Shown here: one piece after another, positions 53,891-63,160 of the stretch | How positions within the stretch are numbered: position 1 is the first letter of the stretch | Layout: every line of letters starts with the position of its first letter | Assembly: GCF_004361815.1 (NCBI RefSeq) | Contig: NZ_SNWA01000004.1 | Location: 1 to 64,000 of the forward strand | From: Paraburkholderia sp. BL10I2N1 | GTDB lineage: Bacteria > Pseudomonadota > Gammaproteobacteria > Burkholderiales > Burkholderiaceae | Length of the DNA: 64,000 nucleotides | Direction of reading: 5' to 3' | Program-made: the position numbers and the translations under genes | The notes under the pieces: model-generated | The model's input: only the letters and a program-made list of their open reading frames with translations | The model's database searches: none | What the model was told of the DNA's origin: nothing

Positions 53891-54707
53891 AAGGTGAGGT
53901 CGCTTGTGCTGCTTTTGAGTCCGATGTCGCGGTGTAAACGGGGAAGCGTACAAAAGGAAAGCACATGGTGAGGTCAGTTGTGCTGTAAATACGTCTGCGA
54001 CGTCCGACCTCGCTGAAGCTGCACAATGAACCTCACCTTCACTCGCAATCTACGGGTTTCGCGGGGCCTTGGAAGGCACACGGACGAATACCCATAAGCA
54101 AATCAGCACAATGAATCTCACCTTCACCCGGACGTTCCTTACCTCAAAAACGCATTCATGTGAAAAGGGGCGTCAGCGTGTGCTGAAGCTGCTGCTCTGC
54201 ACAATTCCCCTTCCATGATTCCAACACAATGAACCTCACCATGTGAGCGCTGCACCCAATTCGCACAATGAACCTCACCATAGCCGCAGACCAGATACAT
54301 ACTGCCTGGCCACGGTTGGTTTGTTTTTTTTAAAAGACCGAAACATACCGACCTACCAACAGGCGAGTACAACATCGTTGATGTTCAACAACTTAACCCG
54401 AGAAAGGTGAGGTCTGTTGTGCTAAAGGTGAGGTTTGCTGTGCACGAGGGTGAGTTTCCTTGTGTGGGGAAGGTGAGGTCCGTCCCACACAAAGGTGAGG
54501 TCTGATGTGCACAAAAAGCTGGATCATATCGAAGTGAGGTTGGTTGTGCCGACCGCAGCTGTCAGCCTCTACCGATAAGGGTTCGACGGGGAAAGCGGAT
54601 TCGTTGTGGTGAGGTTCATTGTGCAATGGTGAGGTTGGTTGTGCCGGAAAGGAGAGGGTAGGCCGCTGGTAGCCTCTGCCGTCTGCTGAAGGTGAGGTTG
54701 TGTGTGT
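53891..54707. other. Iteron-type replication origin
   Basis: About 15 copies of a 19-bp iteron, consensus AAGGTGAGGTTNRTTGTGC, lie between parA and the initiator gene. Two face right at 53891 and 53967. Four are inverted, starting near 54021, 54106, 54234 and 54263 (GCACAATGAACCTCACC form). Nine face right at about 54403, 54425, 54447, 54470, 54492, 54531, 54607, 54626 and 54689. A T-run and A/T-rich patch at 54318-54348, between the inverted and direct groups, is the best candidate unwinding site. Copies at 54447, 54470 and 54689 are degenerate. The last copies overlap the promoter region of the initiator gene, so they likely also repress it. I found no convincing DnaA box. Confidence 0.88.
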
Positions 54708-54767
54708 TGACAGCTCACTCACGCATGCCTACATTCCCCAGAGCGAAAATGAAGAACGGACGAAAAC

Positions 54768-56171
54768 ATGGCGGAGGACAACTCGGAAGACGGCAAATCG
54801 AGGGTGACATCTCGGCAGATGGCACTCGCACTGTTCGAGGACATGTTCGACCTTGGCATCCCCATCACCGAGGCCAATCGTGAAATCGGTTACCAGCGCA
54901 ACAACTTCTTCACCCAAATCGTCAACATGGGGCTGCCCGCGCGGCGTTTTCTTGACGCCGCGTATTTTATCGTCGCACAAGAACAGGAAGCACGGGACCA
55001 GTACGACGTCGAGTTGAACTACTTCAAGTGGCTGATGCGCTATGACAGTCGCAACCTCAAGCACTTGCGCACTATCGCGGAGGAAGCCCAGGACGCGAAA
55101 ATCCAGGTCACCGATACACCGCTCGACCGGAACCCCAATGAAGACGACCTATGGGTCTCCGTCCAGCTGATGGGGATGGTGGGCTTTCACAGAGGACGCA
55201 TTCGATTCGACGTGCATCCTCGCCTGGTGCCGCACATCCGCGACCCAAAGAAGTCCCACTGGCTGAGCCTGCGCATCTCGACGGCATTCACGCGCAGCCT
55301 GGCGCGCGCGATATATGACCAGGTACTACCGAATGTCCCGGACGGCCGAACCGAATGGATACGGCTTGAAGACATGCGAAACTGGCCCGGCAGGATGGGC
55401 GCGAACGCGGCCATCTTCAAATACTTCAAGCGCGACTGGCTCGAACCCGCCGTGCGCGAAATCAATGAGGTGTCGGACATCGAGTTGTCGTATGAGACCA
55501 GGACCGAGTCCACCACGTCGAAAAAAATTGACCGGATCAGGTTCCTGCTCAAACGCAAAGATACTGCCGACGCTGCCCTGGCCAGCCTGGCCGACGCTAG
55601 CCACCTGTACAAGATTCTCAAGGACGAATTCAACCTCTCGACCAAGCAATTCAGCGACATCTCCGAGAACCGCGAGGTCTGGACCGATGCACACATTCTG
55701 CAGGCTGTCGAATACACGCGATTTAAGCTCAATCGTGGACAGGTGAAAAAGAGTCCCGCTGGCTACCTGATGCGCGCCCTGCGCGATAACTGGAAGATGT
55801 CTGAAGCCGAGCGGAAGATGGTTGAGGTTCAGTCGAAGCTGATTACCGAAGAGACGGAAGCGAAGGTTGCAAAATCCGAGACCCAGACTTCAGTCGCGCG
55901 CAGCATGGCCTCGCGTGATGAAGAAGCACGTGCGCGCATGAACGAGGAGTCGCGTAGGGGCCGTGAACACTTCAACGCGTCCGACGCCAAAACCCGCAAA
56001 GAGCTGGTCCGCCTGTGGGTTGCGTCGAGAGAAGGCAAGCTCATGCTGCGACGGATGAAGTTCGAGGCCCCGACTGTGACAGAGGAGGAAATCCTCGCGA
56101 ATTCGGAACTGGTTTGGTACCTGGGACAATTTGTGTTCGGACGCGTGAATTCGGTCCGGGAAATTGCCTGA
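54768..56171 (+). CDS. repA: Plasmid replication initiator (Rep_3 superfamily)
   Basis: This 467-residue protein should bind the iterons upstream and open the origin. The start is ATG 54768 (MAEDNSEDGKSRVTSRQMAL). The central region (about 130-300) fits the Rep_3 tandem winged-helix fold: WVSVQLMGMVGFHRGRIRFD, SLRISTAFTRSLARAIYDQV and FKYFKRDWLEPAVREINEVS, with the family's L-x-W-Y-like helix and KIDRIRFLLKRK strand. The charged C-terminal third (AKSETQTSVARSMASRDEEA) is helical. Position beside iterons and parAB is typical of Burkholderia secondary replicons. It is intact. Confidence 0.88.
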   Translation: MAEDNSEDGKSRVTSRQMALALFEDMFDLGIPITEANREIGYQRNNFFTQIVNMGLPARRFLDAAYFIVAQEQEARDQYDVELNYFKWLMRYDSRNLKHLRTIAEEAQDAKIQVTDTPLDRNPNEDDLWVSVQLMGMVGFHRGRIRFDVHPRLVPHIRDPKKSHWLSLRISTAFTRSLARAIYDQVLPNVPDGRTEWIRLEDMRNWPGRMGANAAIFKYFKRDWLEPAVREINEVSDIELSYETRTESTTSKKIDRIRFLLKRKDTADAALASLADASHLYKILKDEFNLSTKQFSDISENREVWTDAHILQAVEYTRFKLNRGQVKKSPAGYLMRALRDNWKMSEAERKMVEVQSKLITEETEAKVAKSETQTSVARSMASRDEEARARMNEESRRGREHFNASDAKTRKELVRLWVASREGKLMLRRMKFEAPTVTEEEILANSELVWYLGQFVFGRVNSVREIA

Positions 56172-56370
56172 ATTGCAGGAACGAGTACCGGTCAACGACT
56201 CTTCGCTTCGACCGGCGATCTCCGATAAACCCCGCGCAAATTGGAACTGGGCAGAAGACATTGAACAGGGCCAAGAAAATCTGCGACTAGCGGTCTAGCC
56301 CGCGGTGATACCCACAGCCGGATGCCTATTGCGTTGCCATACCGCTGCGTCTCACGCGGGCCTCTAGCCC

Positions 56371-56663
56371 ATGCCACACAAGTTTCATGTCGTGGCGCAT
56401 GCCTCGAAAGCCCTCGATGGCGTGCGCCGCGAGCAGCAGAAGAGCGATCCCGCACGGAAGGGCATGCGCTGGTCGCTGTTCAAAGATGCTGACAAGCCGA
56501 ATCTCGCGCAACTGACCGATCTCGAGGTGCTGATCAGCCAGTACGCGAACAACTGCGCGAGATTCTCGATCACAAGCAAATCCACGTCGTATCCAAGATG
56601 TTGCGACGTCATGCGTTCCAAGGTCGAATGATCAGAGTTGTTGAATCGATTGAGTGGCGTTGA
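56371..56663 (+). pseudogene. ISL3-family transposase relic
   Basis: KFHVVAHASKALDGVRREQQ, KGMRWSLFKDADKPNLAQLT and LEVLISQYANN match the middle of ISL3-type transposases. The next part, LREILDHKQIHVVSKMLRRH and MIRVVESIEWR, lies in another frame after an internal deletion near 56560. The N-terminal third and C-terminus are missing and no inverted repeats are seen. Confidence 0.7.
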
Positions 56664-56694
56664 CGTGGAGTTGACGATCCAGGTTCCGTTTTCC

Positions 56695-57080
56695 TCATAT
56701 ACAAAATAGACCGGTAAGCCGGGCGAGTTCCTGTTCGCGCATCACCAGAAGATCGTGCAGTCGCTTAAGAGCGGCCGGGCCGGTTCCGTCGTGCTGCACG
56801 CGCTCGACGATGCCCGGCAACGCCGAGTCTGTTTCCTTAAACGTGTTGTCGGCCTGCTGAGCCATTGCCCGTGAGAGATTCGAGGTGGCGACATCCATTT
56901 CGCCCAGCTCGACTGAGCTCGGCACCTTTTCGTCGAATCGGTTGGTCTTCGAGCTGCATTGCGGAACGCCCTGGAAACTATCGCGACCGCCAGCGCGTGC
57001 GGTCTCGTCCTCTCGCTCGATGCTGGTTGACAACCCACAACTCGATCGTGCGAGATCGAGTTCTTCGCCAGCGCGCTAGT
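56695..57080 (-). pseudogene. Possible N-terminal relic of a membrane sensor protein
   Basis: A minus-strand frame reads DVATSNLSRAMAQQADNTFK, ETDSALPGIVERVQHDGTGP and LKRLHDLLVMREQELARLTG. This pattern recalls the periplasmic start of PAS/GGDEF-type sensor proteins. Upstream and downstream parts are missing or shifted. The identification is tentative. Confidence 0.35.
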
Positions 57081-57288
57081 GCCAGTCTCGAGACACACGT
57101 TGCCGCCGACGAGTCCAACTGAAGAGTGCCTTCGGCACCTTACTTGATGGCTGTGCGCCAACCAGGTTTTCCGCAGACAAATCAGCCGCACATCGAAGGC
57201 GCCCCCAGCAAACCCCTTGCAGATAGCTCAGCCAGCCCGGCTTCGCTTTGCGAAGTCCTGCCGGATTGCCAGTCCCCGATCGCACGGG

Positions 57289-57312
57289 AATATTATGGTA
57301 TTCCATAATATT
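57289..57312. promoter_or_regulatory. 24-bp palindrome, candidate operator 1
   Basis: Perfect 10-bp arms AATATTATGG and CCATAATATT flank TATT. It lies 141 bp before the LLM oxygenase gene, the first gene of the catabolic operon, and is AT-rich in a GC-rich setting. It is a good candidate for a regulator binding site or promoter. Confidence 0.6.
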
Positions 57313-57334
57313 GAAACGCTTGATCTCGGCCCTT

Positions 57335-57358
57335 GGTTGGAATACCGTAATACCAACC
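57335..57358. promoter_or_regulatory. 24-bp imperfect palindrome, candidate operator 2
   Basis: GGTTGG and CCAACC flank AATACCGTAATA. The core GGAATACC matches, in reverse, the GGTATTCC at the centre of operator 1, 46 bp upstream. The two may be bound by the same dimeric regulator. Confidence 0.5.
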
Positions 57359-57452
57359 GCACAACGATGCGGTCGACACGGTGCGAGGGGCAATCTCCAG
57401 TGGGCCAACTCGCGGCAAGACTGACTTCCCGCTTTCTGCATACAGGTCGATC

Positions 57453-58499
57453 ATGAAATTCTCGTTGTTTCTGCACATGGAGCGGTACGAGTCCGCGACG
57501 CCGCACCGTCAACTCTTTGATGAACTCACGCAGCTTGTCCAGATTGCCGAAAAGGGTGGCTTCGAGACTGCCTGGATTGGCGAGCACCACGCGATGGAGT
57601 TCACGATCGCGCCGAATCCCTTCGTCAACCTTTCGTATCTCGCGGCCCGAACCGACAGGATTCGACTCGGCACGGGAACGGTGATCGCACCGTTCTGGCA
57701 CCCCATCCGCCTCGCGGGTGAAGCCGGCATGGTCGATGTTGCGAGCAATGGGCGGCTTGACCTGGGTATCGCGCGCGGCGCGTACTCGTTCGAATACGAG
57801 CGCCTGTTGCCAGGCCTCGATGCGTTTGGCGCGGGAGCACGGATGCGCGAGCTTGTTCCGGCGTTGTCGCAGTTGTTCAAGGGCGACTACGCGCATCAGG
57901 GCGAATTCTGGTCGTGGCCCTCGACTACACCCGTACCTCGTCCCATCCAGCAACCTGGGCCGCCGCTCTGGCTTGCTGCGCGCGATCCGAACTCGCACGA
58001 GTTCGCGGTCCGGCATGGCTGCAATGTGCAGGTGACCTCGCTCGCAGCCGGCGACGGCGAAGTGGTGAGCCTGATGGAGCGTTTCAACGCGGCCTGCAAA
58101 GCAAACCCTGACGTGCCGCGTCCGCAGATCATGATGCTGATGCATACCTTCGTGGGCGCTGATACCGCCGAAGTCGATGCCGCTGTCAACGACCTTTCGC
58201 GCTTCTACTGCTATTTCAGCAAATGGTTCAAGAACGAGAGGCCTGTGACGCAGGGCTTTATTGAACCGCTTACGCAAGCCGATATCGATTCATTTCCGCA
58301 GTACGCCCCCGAGCAGATCCGCAAGAATCTCGTCATTGGCCGGCCGTCGGCCGTGATCAGCCGGCTTAAACAGTATGAGGAACTCGGCTTCGATCAATAC
58401 AGTTTCTGGCTCGACAGCAACATGAGCTTTGAGCGCAAGCGCCGCTCGCTCAAGTTGTTTATCTCGGACGTGATGCCTGCGTTCGCTGCGCGTGGCTAA
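57453..58499 (+). CDS. LLM-class flavin-dependent monooxygenase
   Basis: This bacterial-luciferase-like oxygenase of 348 residues uses reduced FMN supplied by a separate reductase. The start is ATG 57453 (MKFSLFLHMERYESATPHRQ). The TIM-barrel is recognisable in ETAWIGEHHAMEFTIAPNPF, DRIRLGTGTVIAPFWHPIRL and DVASNGRLDLGIARGAYSFE. The C-terminal SAVISRLKQYEELGFDQYSF is the usual flavin/phosphate end. It is the first gene of a seven-gene operon with aldehyde dehydrogenase and import genes, which suggests oxidative attack on an imported compound. No flavin reductase gene is seen before the window ends. Confidence 0.88.
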   Translation: MKFSLFLHMERYESATPHRQLFDELTQLVQIAEKGGFETAWIGEHHAMEFTIAPNPFVNLSYLAARTDRIRLGTGTVIAPFWHPIRLAGEAGMVDVASNGRLDLGIARGAYSFEYERLLPGLDAFGAGARMRELVPALSQLFKGDYAHQGEFWSWPSTTPVPRPIQQPGPPLWLAARDPNSHEFAVRHGCNVQVTSLAAGDGEVVSLMERFNAACKANPDVPRPQIMMLMHTFVGADTAEVDAAVNDLSRFYCYFSKWFKNERPVTQGFIEPLTQADIDSFPQYAPEQIRKNLVIGRPSAVISRLKQYEELGFDQYSFWLDSNMSFERKRRSLKLFISDVMPAFAARG

Positions 58500-58545
58500 T
58501 GGTGAATGTCCATTCAGCTGACGCCAGGCAAACAGGAGCAGACCC

Positions 58546-60018
58546 ATGTTGAAGTCGTTTCAGCATTACATCGACGGTGAGTTCAGCGATGCCGCCGATC
58601 GCTTCGAGAGTATCAATCCGGCCACGGGCGCTGCGTGGGCAACCATGCCCGCCGCCAGTGCGACGGATGTGGACCGCGCCGTCAAGGCGGCGGACCGTGC
58701 GTTATTCTCGCCTGAATGGGCCGGGCTGACTGCAAGCCAGCGCGGCAAGCTGCTGTATCGGCTCGCAGATCTCGTCGCGGCAAACGCGCAGGAACTGGCT
58801 GAACTCGAAACGGCAGACACGGGCAAGATCATCCGCGAGACGCGCAGCCAGATAGGCTACGTGGCCGAGTACTACCGCTATTACGCGGGCGTGGCGGACA
58901 AGATTCAGGGTGCCTGCCTCGCGGTCGACAAGCCCGACATGGACGTCACATTGCGACGTGAGCCGGTGGGCGTGGTGGCGGGCATCGTACCGTGGAACTC
59001 GCAACTGTTCCTGTCGGCGGTGAAGATCGGACCGGCGCTCGCAGCGGGCTGCACCATCGTCATCAAGGCATCGGAGGAAGGGCCCGCGCCGCTGCTTGCC
59101 TTTGCCCGGTTGGTCCACGAGGCAGGCTTTCCGGCGGGCGTGGTGAACATCCTGACCGGTTTCGGCGGGGTCTGCGGCCGCGCGCTCACGAGCCATCCGC
59201 TTGTCGCGAAGATTGCGTTCACGGGTGGCCCGGAAACGGCGCGTCATATCGTGCGCAATTCGGCCGAGAACCTCGCGGCTACCTCGCTCGAACTGGGCGG
59301 CAAATCGCCCGTGCTCGTCTTCGACGATGCCAGCGTAGAGAGCGTCAGCAATGCCGTGATAGCAGGCATCTTTGCCGCGACGGGCCAGAGTTGCGTTGCC
59401 GGCTCCCGTCTGCTCGTACAGCGTGGTATTCGCGAGCGCCTGCTTGCCAGGCTCATCGAGAAGGCAAAGGCTATCAGGATCGGCGACCCGCAGGATCTGG
59501 CTACGGAAATGGGACCGCTCGCGACGCTCAGGCAGCGCGATCACATCGAAGCCGTGCTCGCCGCGAGTCTCGATGCTGGCGCGACGCTCTTGACCGGTGG
59601 CGGCCGTCCGGAAGGGCGTGGTGAAGGCTTTTTCTTTGAGCCGACGATCGTGGAGTGCCCCACGGCCAACGTGCCAAGCGTCGCGCAAGAGCTATTCGGG
59701 CCGGTGCTGAGCGTGATGTCCTTCGACACGGAAGCCGAAGCGCTGAAGCTAGCCAACGACACGCAATACGGTCTTGCCTCAGGTGTGTTCACACGCGATC
59801 TGACCCGAGCCCACCGGATGACGCGCATGCTTCGCGCCGGCATCGTCTGGGTCAACACCTACCGCGCTGTCTCGCCGATCGTCCCCTTCGGCGGATATGG
59901 GCTGAGCGGTCTGGGACGCGAAGGCGGGCTCGATGCGGTGCTCGACTACACGCGCACCAAATCCGTCTGGATCCGTACCTCCGACGAGCCAATCGCCGAT
60001 CCGTTCGTCATGCGTTGA
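58546..60018 (+). CDS. NAD(P)-dependent aldehyde dehydrogenase
   Basis: This 490-residue ALDH oxidises an aldehyde to the acid. Key residues are visible: Asn in the oxyanion motif PWNSQ, Glu in LELGGKSP, catalytic Cys in GQSCVAG, and the cofactor loop FTGGPETAR. The C-terminal PFGGYGLSGLGREGG is also present. The start is ATG 58546 after AGGAG, 46 bp from the oxygenase stop. It most recalls the ALDH group that includes the enzyme acting after ring opening in trigonelline breakdown (TgnC), but sequence memory alone cannot fix the substrate. Confidence 0.92.
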   Translation: MLKSFQHYIDGEFSDAADRFESINPATGAAWATMPAASATDVDRAVKAADRALFSPEWAGLTASQRGKLLYRLADLVAANAQELAELETADTGKIIRETRSQIGYVAEYYRYYAGVADKIQGACLAVDKPDMDVTLRREPVGVVAGIVPWNSQLFLSAVKIGPALAAGCTIVIKASEEGPAPLLAFARLVHEAGFPAGVVNILTGFGGVCGRALTSHPLVAKIAFTGGPETARHIVRNSAENLAATSLELGGKSPVLVFDDASVESVSNAVIAGIFAATGQSCVAGSRLLVQRGIRERLLARLIEKAKAIRIGDPQDLATEMGPLATLRQRDHIEAVLAASLDAGATLLTGGGRPEGRGEGFFFEPTIVECPTANVPSVAQELFGPVLSVMSFDTEAEALKLANDTQYGLASGVFTRDLTRAHRMTRMLRAGIVWVNTYRAVSPIVPFGGYGLSGLGREGGLDAVLDYTRTKSVWIRTSDEPIADPFVMR

Positions 60019-60028
60019 AGAGGCCGCG

Positions 60029-60343
60029 ATGTATTACGAAGTCCGTACTTATAAGATCAAGACCGGCGCGGTCCCGGCGTACCTGAAACTGGTCGAGGAA
60101 GAAGGCATCGAGTTGCAGAAGCGTCATCTCGGCGAACTCGTCGGCTACTTCTTCTCGGAGATCGGACCGTTAAATCAGATCGTCCATATCTGGGCCTACC
60201 CCGGTCTGGATGAACGCGAGGCGCGCCGTCAGCGTCTCGCTGAAGATCCCGCGTGGCAGGCATTCGCGCCGAAGATCCAGGCGCTGCTGGAAACCATGGA
60301 AAGCAAGATCATGAAGCCCGCCGCGTTCTCACCACTCAAGTAA
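60029..60343 (+). CDS. NIPSNAP family protein
   Basis: This small 104-residue protein starts at ATG 60029, 10 bp after the ALDH stop. It has the ferredoxin-like dimeric alpha/beta-barrel fold of NIPSNAP/EthD-type proteins: MYYEVRTYKIKTGAVPAYLK, LVGYFFSEIGPLNQIVHIWA and DEREARRQRLAEDPAWQAF. Members often sit in catabolic operons and may help enzymes or handle reactive intermediates. It is intact; the role is inferred from company. Confidence 0.9.
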   Translation: MYYEVRTYKIKTGAVPAYLKLVEEEGIELQKRHLGELVGYFFSEIGPLNQIVHIWAYPGLDEREARRQRLAEDPAWQAFAPKIQALLETMESKIMKPAAFSPLK

Positions 60344-60402
60344 GCAAGCCGCCGGCAGGCCCCCTTCCGGAGTAAGCCGTTTCCTTTCAAGGAGCTGTTG
60401 TC

Positions 60403-61440
60403 ATGAAGCAAGCGCTACCCTTGCGCGCCCTCGCGCGCGCAGTGACCATCACCGTAGCCGTTCTGGTTACCGCGCCGGTGTTCGCGCAGAACGCGCCGAT
60501 CGTGTTTGCCAGCTGGGGCGGTACAACCCAGTCGGCCCAGCAGAAAGAGTGGGCTCAACCGTTCACGCAGAGTTCGGGCATCCAGGTGCTGATGGACGGC
60601 CCGACCGATTACGGCAAGCTCAAGGCCATGGTCGATAGCGGCAACGTGCAATGGGACGTGGTCGACGTCGAAGGTGATTTCGCTTACGCCGCACTGCGCG
60701 ACGGGCTGGTCGAGCCGATCGATTATTCGGTCGTGAACAAGAGTCAGCTTGATCCGCGCTTCATGTCGCCGGGCGCAGTGGGCAGTTTCTATTATTCGTT
60801 CGTGCTGGGCTACAACAAGGCTTCGTTCAAGAACGGCGGCCCTGCCAGTTACGCCGATCTCTTCGACACGAAGCGCTTTCCCGGCAAACGCACGTTCTAC
60901 AAGTGGTCTGCGCCGGGTGTGCTGGAAGTCGCGCTGCTCGCCGACGGCGTCGCCCCCGACAAGCTCTATCCGCTCGACCTCGATCGCGCCTTCAAAAAGC
61001 TCGACACGATCAAGAGCCAGATCGTCTGGTGGAGCGGCGGCGCGCAGTCGCAACAGCTGCTGGCTTCGGGCGAAGCTCCGATCGGTGTGTTCTGGAATGG
61101 CCGGCTCCATGCGTTGCAGCAAACCGGCGTCGACGTCGGCATATCGTGGAGCCAGAATCTGACCGCCGCCGACATGCTGGTTGTGCCGAAGGGTTCCAAA
61201 CACAAGGCCGAGGCGATGAAGTTTCTCGCCACCGCGACCGGTGCTCAGGCGCAGGCCAACTTTGCCGCCCAGACGGGCTACGCGCCGGTCAATCTGAGGT
61301 CGGCTGCGCTGCTGCCTGCCGATGTCGCGAAGACCCAGCCGGACCAGTACAAGGCGACGCAGATCAATCTCGACATGAAGTACTGGGCCGATCATCGCGA
61401 CGAGATCGCGAAGCGCTGGTATGCGTGGCAGTCGAAATAA
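60403..61440 (+). CDS. ABC importer periplasmic binding protein (PotD-like)
   Basis: This periplasmic binding protein of 345 residues starts at ATG 60403 after CAAGGAG. The signal peptide (ALARAVTITVAVLVTAPVFA) is cut before QNAPIVFASWGG. The extracellular solute-binding (polyamine/iron group) fold shows in WDVVDVEGDFAYAALRDGLV, SYADLFDTKRFPGKRTFYKW and APIGVFWNGRLHALQQTG. The acidic residues that clamp polyamines in PotD are not clearly kept, so the ligand may be another cationic or aromatic nitrogen compound. Confidence 0.88.
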   Translation: MKQALPLRALARAVTITVAVLVTAPVFAQNAPIVFASWGGTTQSAQQKEWAQPFTQSSGIQVLMDGPTDYGKLKAMVDSGNVQWDVVDVEGDFAYAALRDGLVEPIDYSVVNKSQLDPRFMSPGAVGSFYYSFVLGYNKASFKNGGPASYADLFDTKRFPGKRTFYKWSAPGVLEVALLADGVAPDKLYPLDLDRAFKKLDTIKSQIVWWSGGAQSQQLLASGEAPIGVFWNGRLHALQQTGVDVGISWSQNLTAADMLVVPKGSKHKAEAMKFLATATGAQAQANFAAQTGYAPVNLRSAALLPADVAKTQPDQYKATQINLDMKYWADHRDEIAKRWYAWQSK

Positions 61441-61476
61441 GGCGCATGCGGGGTTAGACACAGCGAAGGAGTGGTC

Positions 61477-62361
61477 ATGTCGAATGCTTTGAGTACCGTC
61501 GCGGAGCCTCCGGTGGTGGCATCGAAGGCGAGCGCCGGTTTCAGGAAGGCCCGGCTCTTTTTGCCAGCGGTGCTGCTGCTGGTGGTGTTCTTCCTGTTGC
61601 CGGTGATCTCGCTCCTTTTGCGCAGCGTACTGGAGCCCACGCCCGGGTTGCAGAACTATGCGCAGCTCTTCGGCTCGACGACCTATCTGCGCGTGTTCGG
61701 CAATACCTTCTTCGTGGCGTCGGTCGTGACGGCGGTGACGCTTGTCATCGGCTTTCCGACTGCATGGGTGCTCGCTATTGCACCACGCTGGATCGGCAGG
61801 CTGGTGTTCGCCATCCTGCTGCTGTCGATGTGGACCAATCTGCTTGCGCGCACCTTCGCCTGGATGGTGCTCCTGCAGCAGACCGGGCCGATCAACCGCC
61901 TGCTGATGTGGCTCGGTGTGATTCACGAACCGCTCACGCTGGTCAATAACCTGACCGGCGTGACGATCGGGATGACCTACATCATGCTGCCGTTCCTCGT
62001 GATGCCGCTGCATGCGACGTTGCGTGCCATCGATCCCACTACGCTGCGGGCGGCCGCCATCTGCGGTGCAAGCCGCTGGCAGGCATTCTGGCGGGTGCTG
62101 GTACCACTCGCCATGCCGGGTATCGCCAGTGGCGCGCTGATGGTGTTCGTGATGGCGCTCGGGTATTTCGTCACGCCCGCGCTGCTCGGCGGCCCTGAAT
62201 ACATGATGCTGGCTGAACTGATCGCGCAACTCGTGCAGCAGTTGTTGAACTGGGGGCTTGCCGGCGCCGCCGCGTTCGTCCTGCTGCTCGTCACGCTGTC
62301 GCTGTACGCCGTGCAGCTGCGTTTTTCGGGCCGTGCCGCGGATACTACAGGAGCCCACTGA
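61477..62361 (+). CDS. ABC importer permease 1 (PotB-like)
   Basis: This inner-membrane permease of 294 residues starts at ATG 61477 after GAAGGAG. It has six predicted helices (LFLPAVLLLVVFFLLPVISL; VFGNTFFVASVVTAVTLVIG; and others). The EAA-type coupling loop is RAAAICGASRWQAFWRVLVP, with the usual Gly, which meets the ATPase. It is followed by permease 2 after 1 bp. Confidence 0.92.
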   Translation: MSNALSTVAEPPVVASKASAGFRKARLFLPAVLLLVVFFLLPVISLLLRSVLEPTPGLQNYAQLFGSTTYLRVFGNTFFVASVVTAVTLVIGFPTAWVLAIAPRWIGRLVFAILLLSMWTNLLARTFAWMVLLQQTGPINRLLMWLGVIHEPLTLVNNLTGVTIGMTYIMLPFLVMPLHATLRAIDPTTLRAAAICGASRWQAFWRVLVPLAMPGIASGALMVFVMALGYFVTPALLGGPEYMMLAELIAQLVQQLLNWGLAGAAAFVLLLVTLSLYAVQLRFSGRAADTTGAH

Positions 62362-62362
62362 C

Positions 62363-63160
62363 ATGCTGCTCGATTTCGATCGTCTCGGACCCTTGCGCTG
62401 GATGTTGCTTGGCGTAGGCACGGCGGTGTCGCTGTTCCTGCTGCTGCCGGTGCTATTCATCGTCGCGCTCTCGTTCGGCAATTCCCAGTGGCTCATGTTT
62501 CCGCCGCCAGGCTGGACGCTGCAGTGGTATAGCGAGCTGTTTTCCGACCCGGGCTGGCTCGATTCGCTGATGACGAGCCTCGAACTCGGACTCGTCGTGA
62601 TGGTGCTCTCGGTCACGCTTGGCCTCTTTGCATCGCTCGCGTTGACGCGCGGCAATTTTCGCGGCCGCGCGCTGCTCAAAGCGTTTTTTCTTACGCCGAT
62701 GGTGCTGCCTGTCGTCGTGCTCGCCGTGGCCTTGTACGGGTTTTTCCTGCGTATTGGGTTGACCGGGACCCTGGTCGGCTTCGTAATCGGGCATCTCATC
62801 ATCGCGTTGCCATTCTCGATCATCGCAATCAGCAATTCGCTGGAGGGGTTCGATACGTCGCTGGAAGATGCCGCGCTGATCTGCGGCGCTGGCCCGTTCG
62901 AAGTGAAATGGCGAGTCACGTTGCCGGCCATCCGTCTGGGGCTGTTCGCCGCTGCGATCTTCTCGTTTCTGGCTTCGTGGGACGAGGTGGTGGTCTCGAT
63001 CTTCATGTCGAGCCCGTTGCTGCAGACGCTGCCTGTGCGAATCTGGAGTACGTTGCGGCAAGACCTGACGCCAGTCATCGCGGCCGCCTCGTCGCTGCTG
63101 GTCGGACTGACTGTCGTGCTGATGTTGCTGGGACTTGTTCTCAAGAGGGATAAATCGTGA
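62363..63160 (+). CDS. ABC importer permease 2 (PotC-like)
   Basis: This second permease subunit of 265 residues starts at ATG 62363. Hydrophobic helices alternate with short loops (WMLLGVGTAVSLFLLLPVLF; VVLAVALYGFFLRIG). The EAA loop is EDAALICGAGPFEVKWRVTL. Its TGA overlaps the GTG start of the ATPase gene. Together with permease 1 it forms the channel of a type I importer. Confidence 0.92.
   Translation: MLLDFDRLGPLRWMLLGVGTAVSLFLLLPVLFIVALSFGNSQWLMFPPPGWTLQWYSELFSDPGWLDSLMTSLELGLVVMVLSVTLGLFASLALTRGNFRGRALLKAFFLTPMVLPVVVLAVALYGFFLRIGLTGTLVGFVIGHLIIALPFSIIAISNSLEGFDTSLEDAALICGAGPFEVKWRVTLPAIRLGLFAAAIFSFLASWDEVVVSIFMSSPLLQTLPVRIWSTLRQDLTPVIAAASSLLVGLTVVLMLLGLVLKRDKS

Noticed and set aside
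53891..54707. Considered as CRISPR-like or transposon-end repeats
   Set aside because: Repeats occur in both orientations with irregular gaps and lie next to a Rep_3 initiator and parA, which fits iterons far better.
60415..63144. A 909-codon open frame on the minus strand opposite the ABC importer genes
   Set aside because: It mirrors three clearly coding plus-strand genes with good motifs and ribosome-binding sites. Long antisense frames are common in GC-rich DNA, and its protein is low-complexity, rich in Arg, His and Gln.
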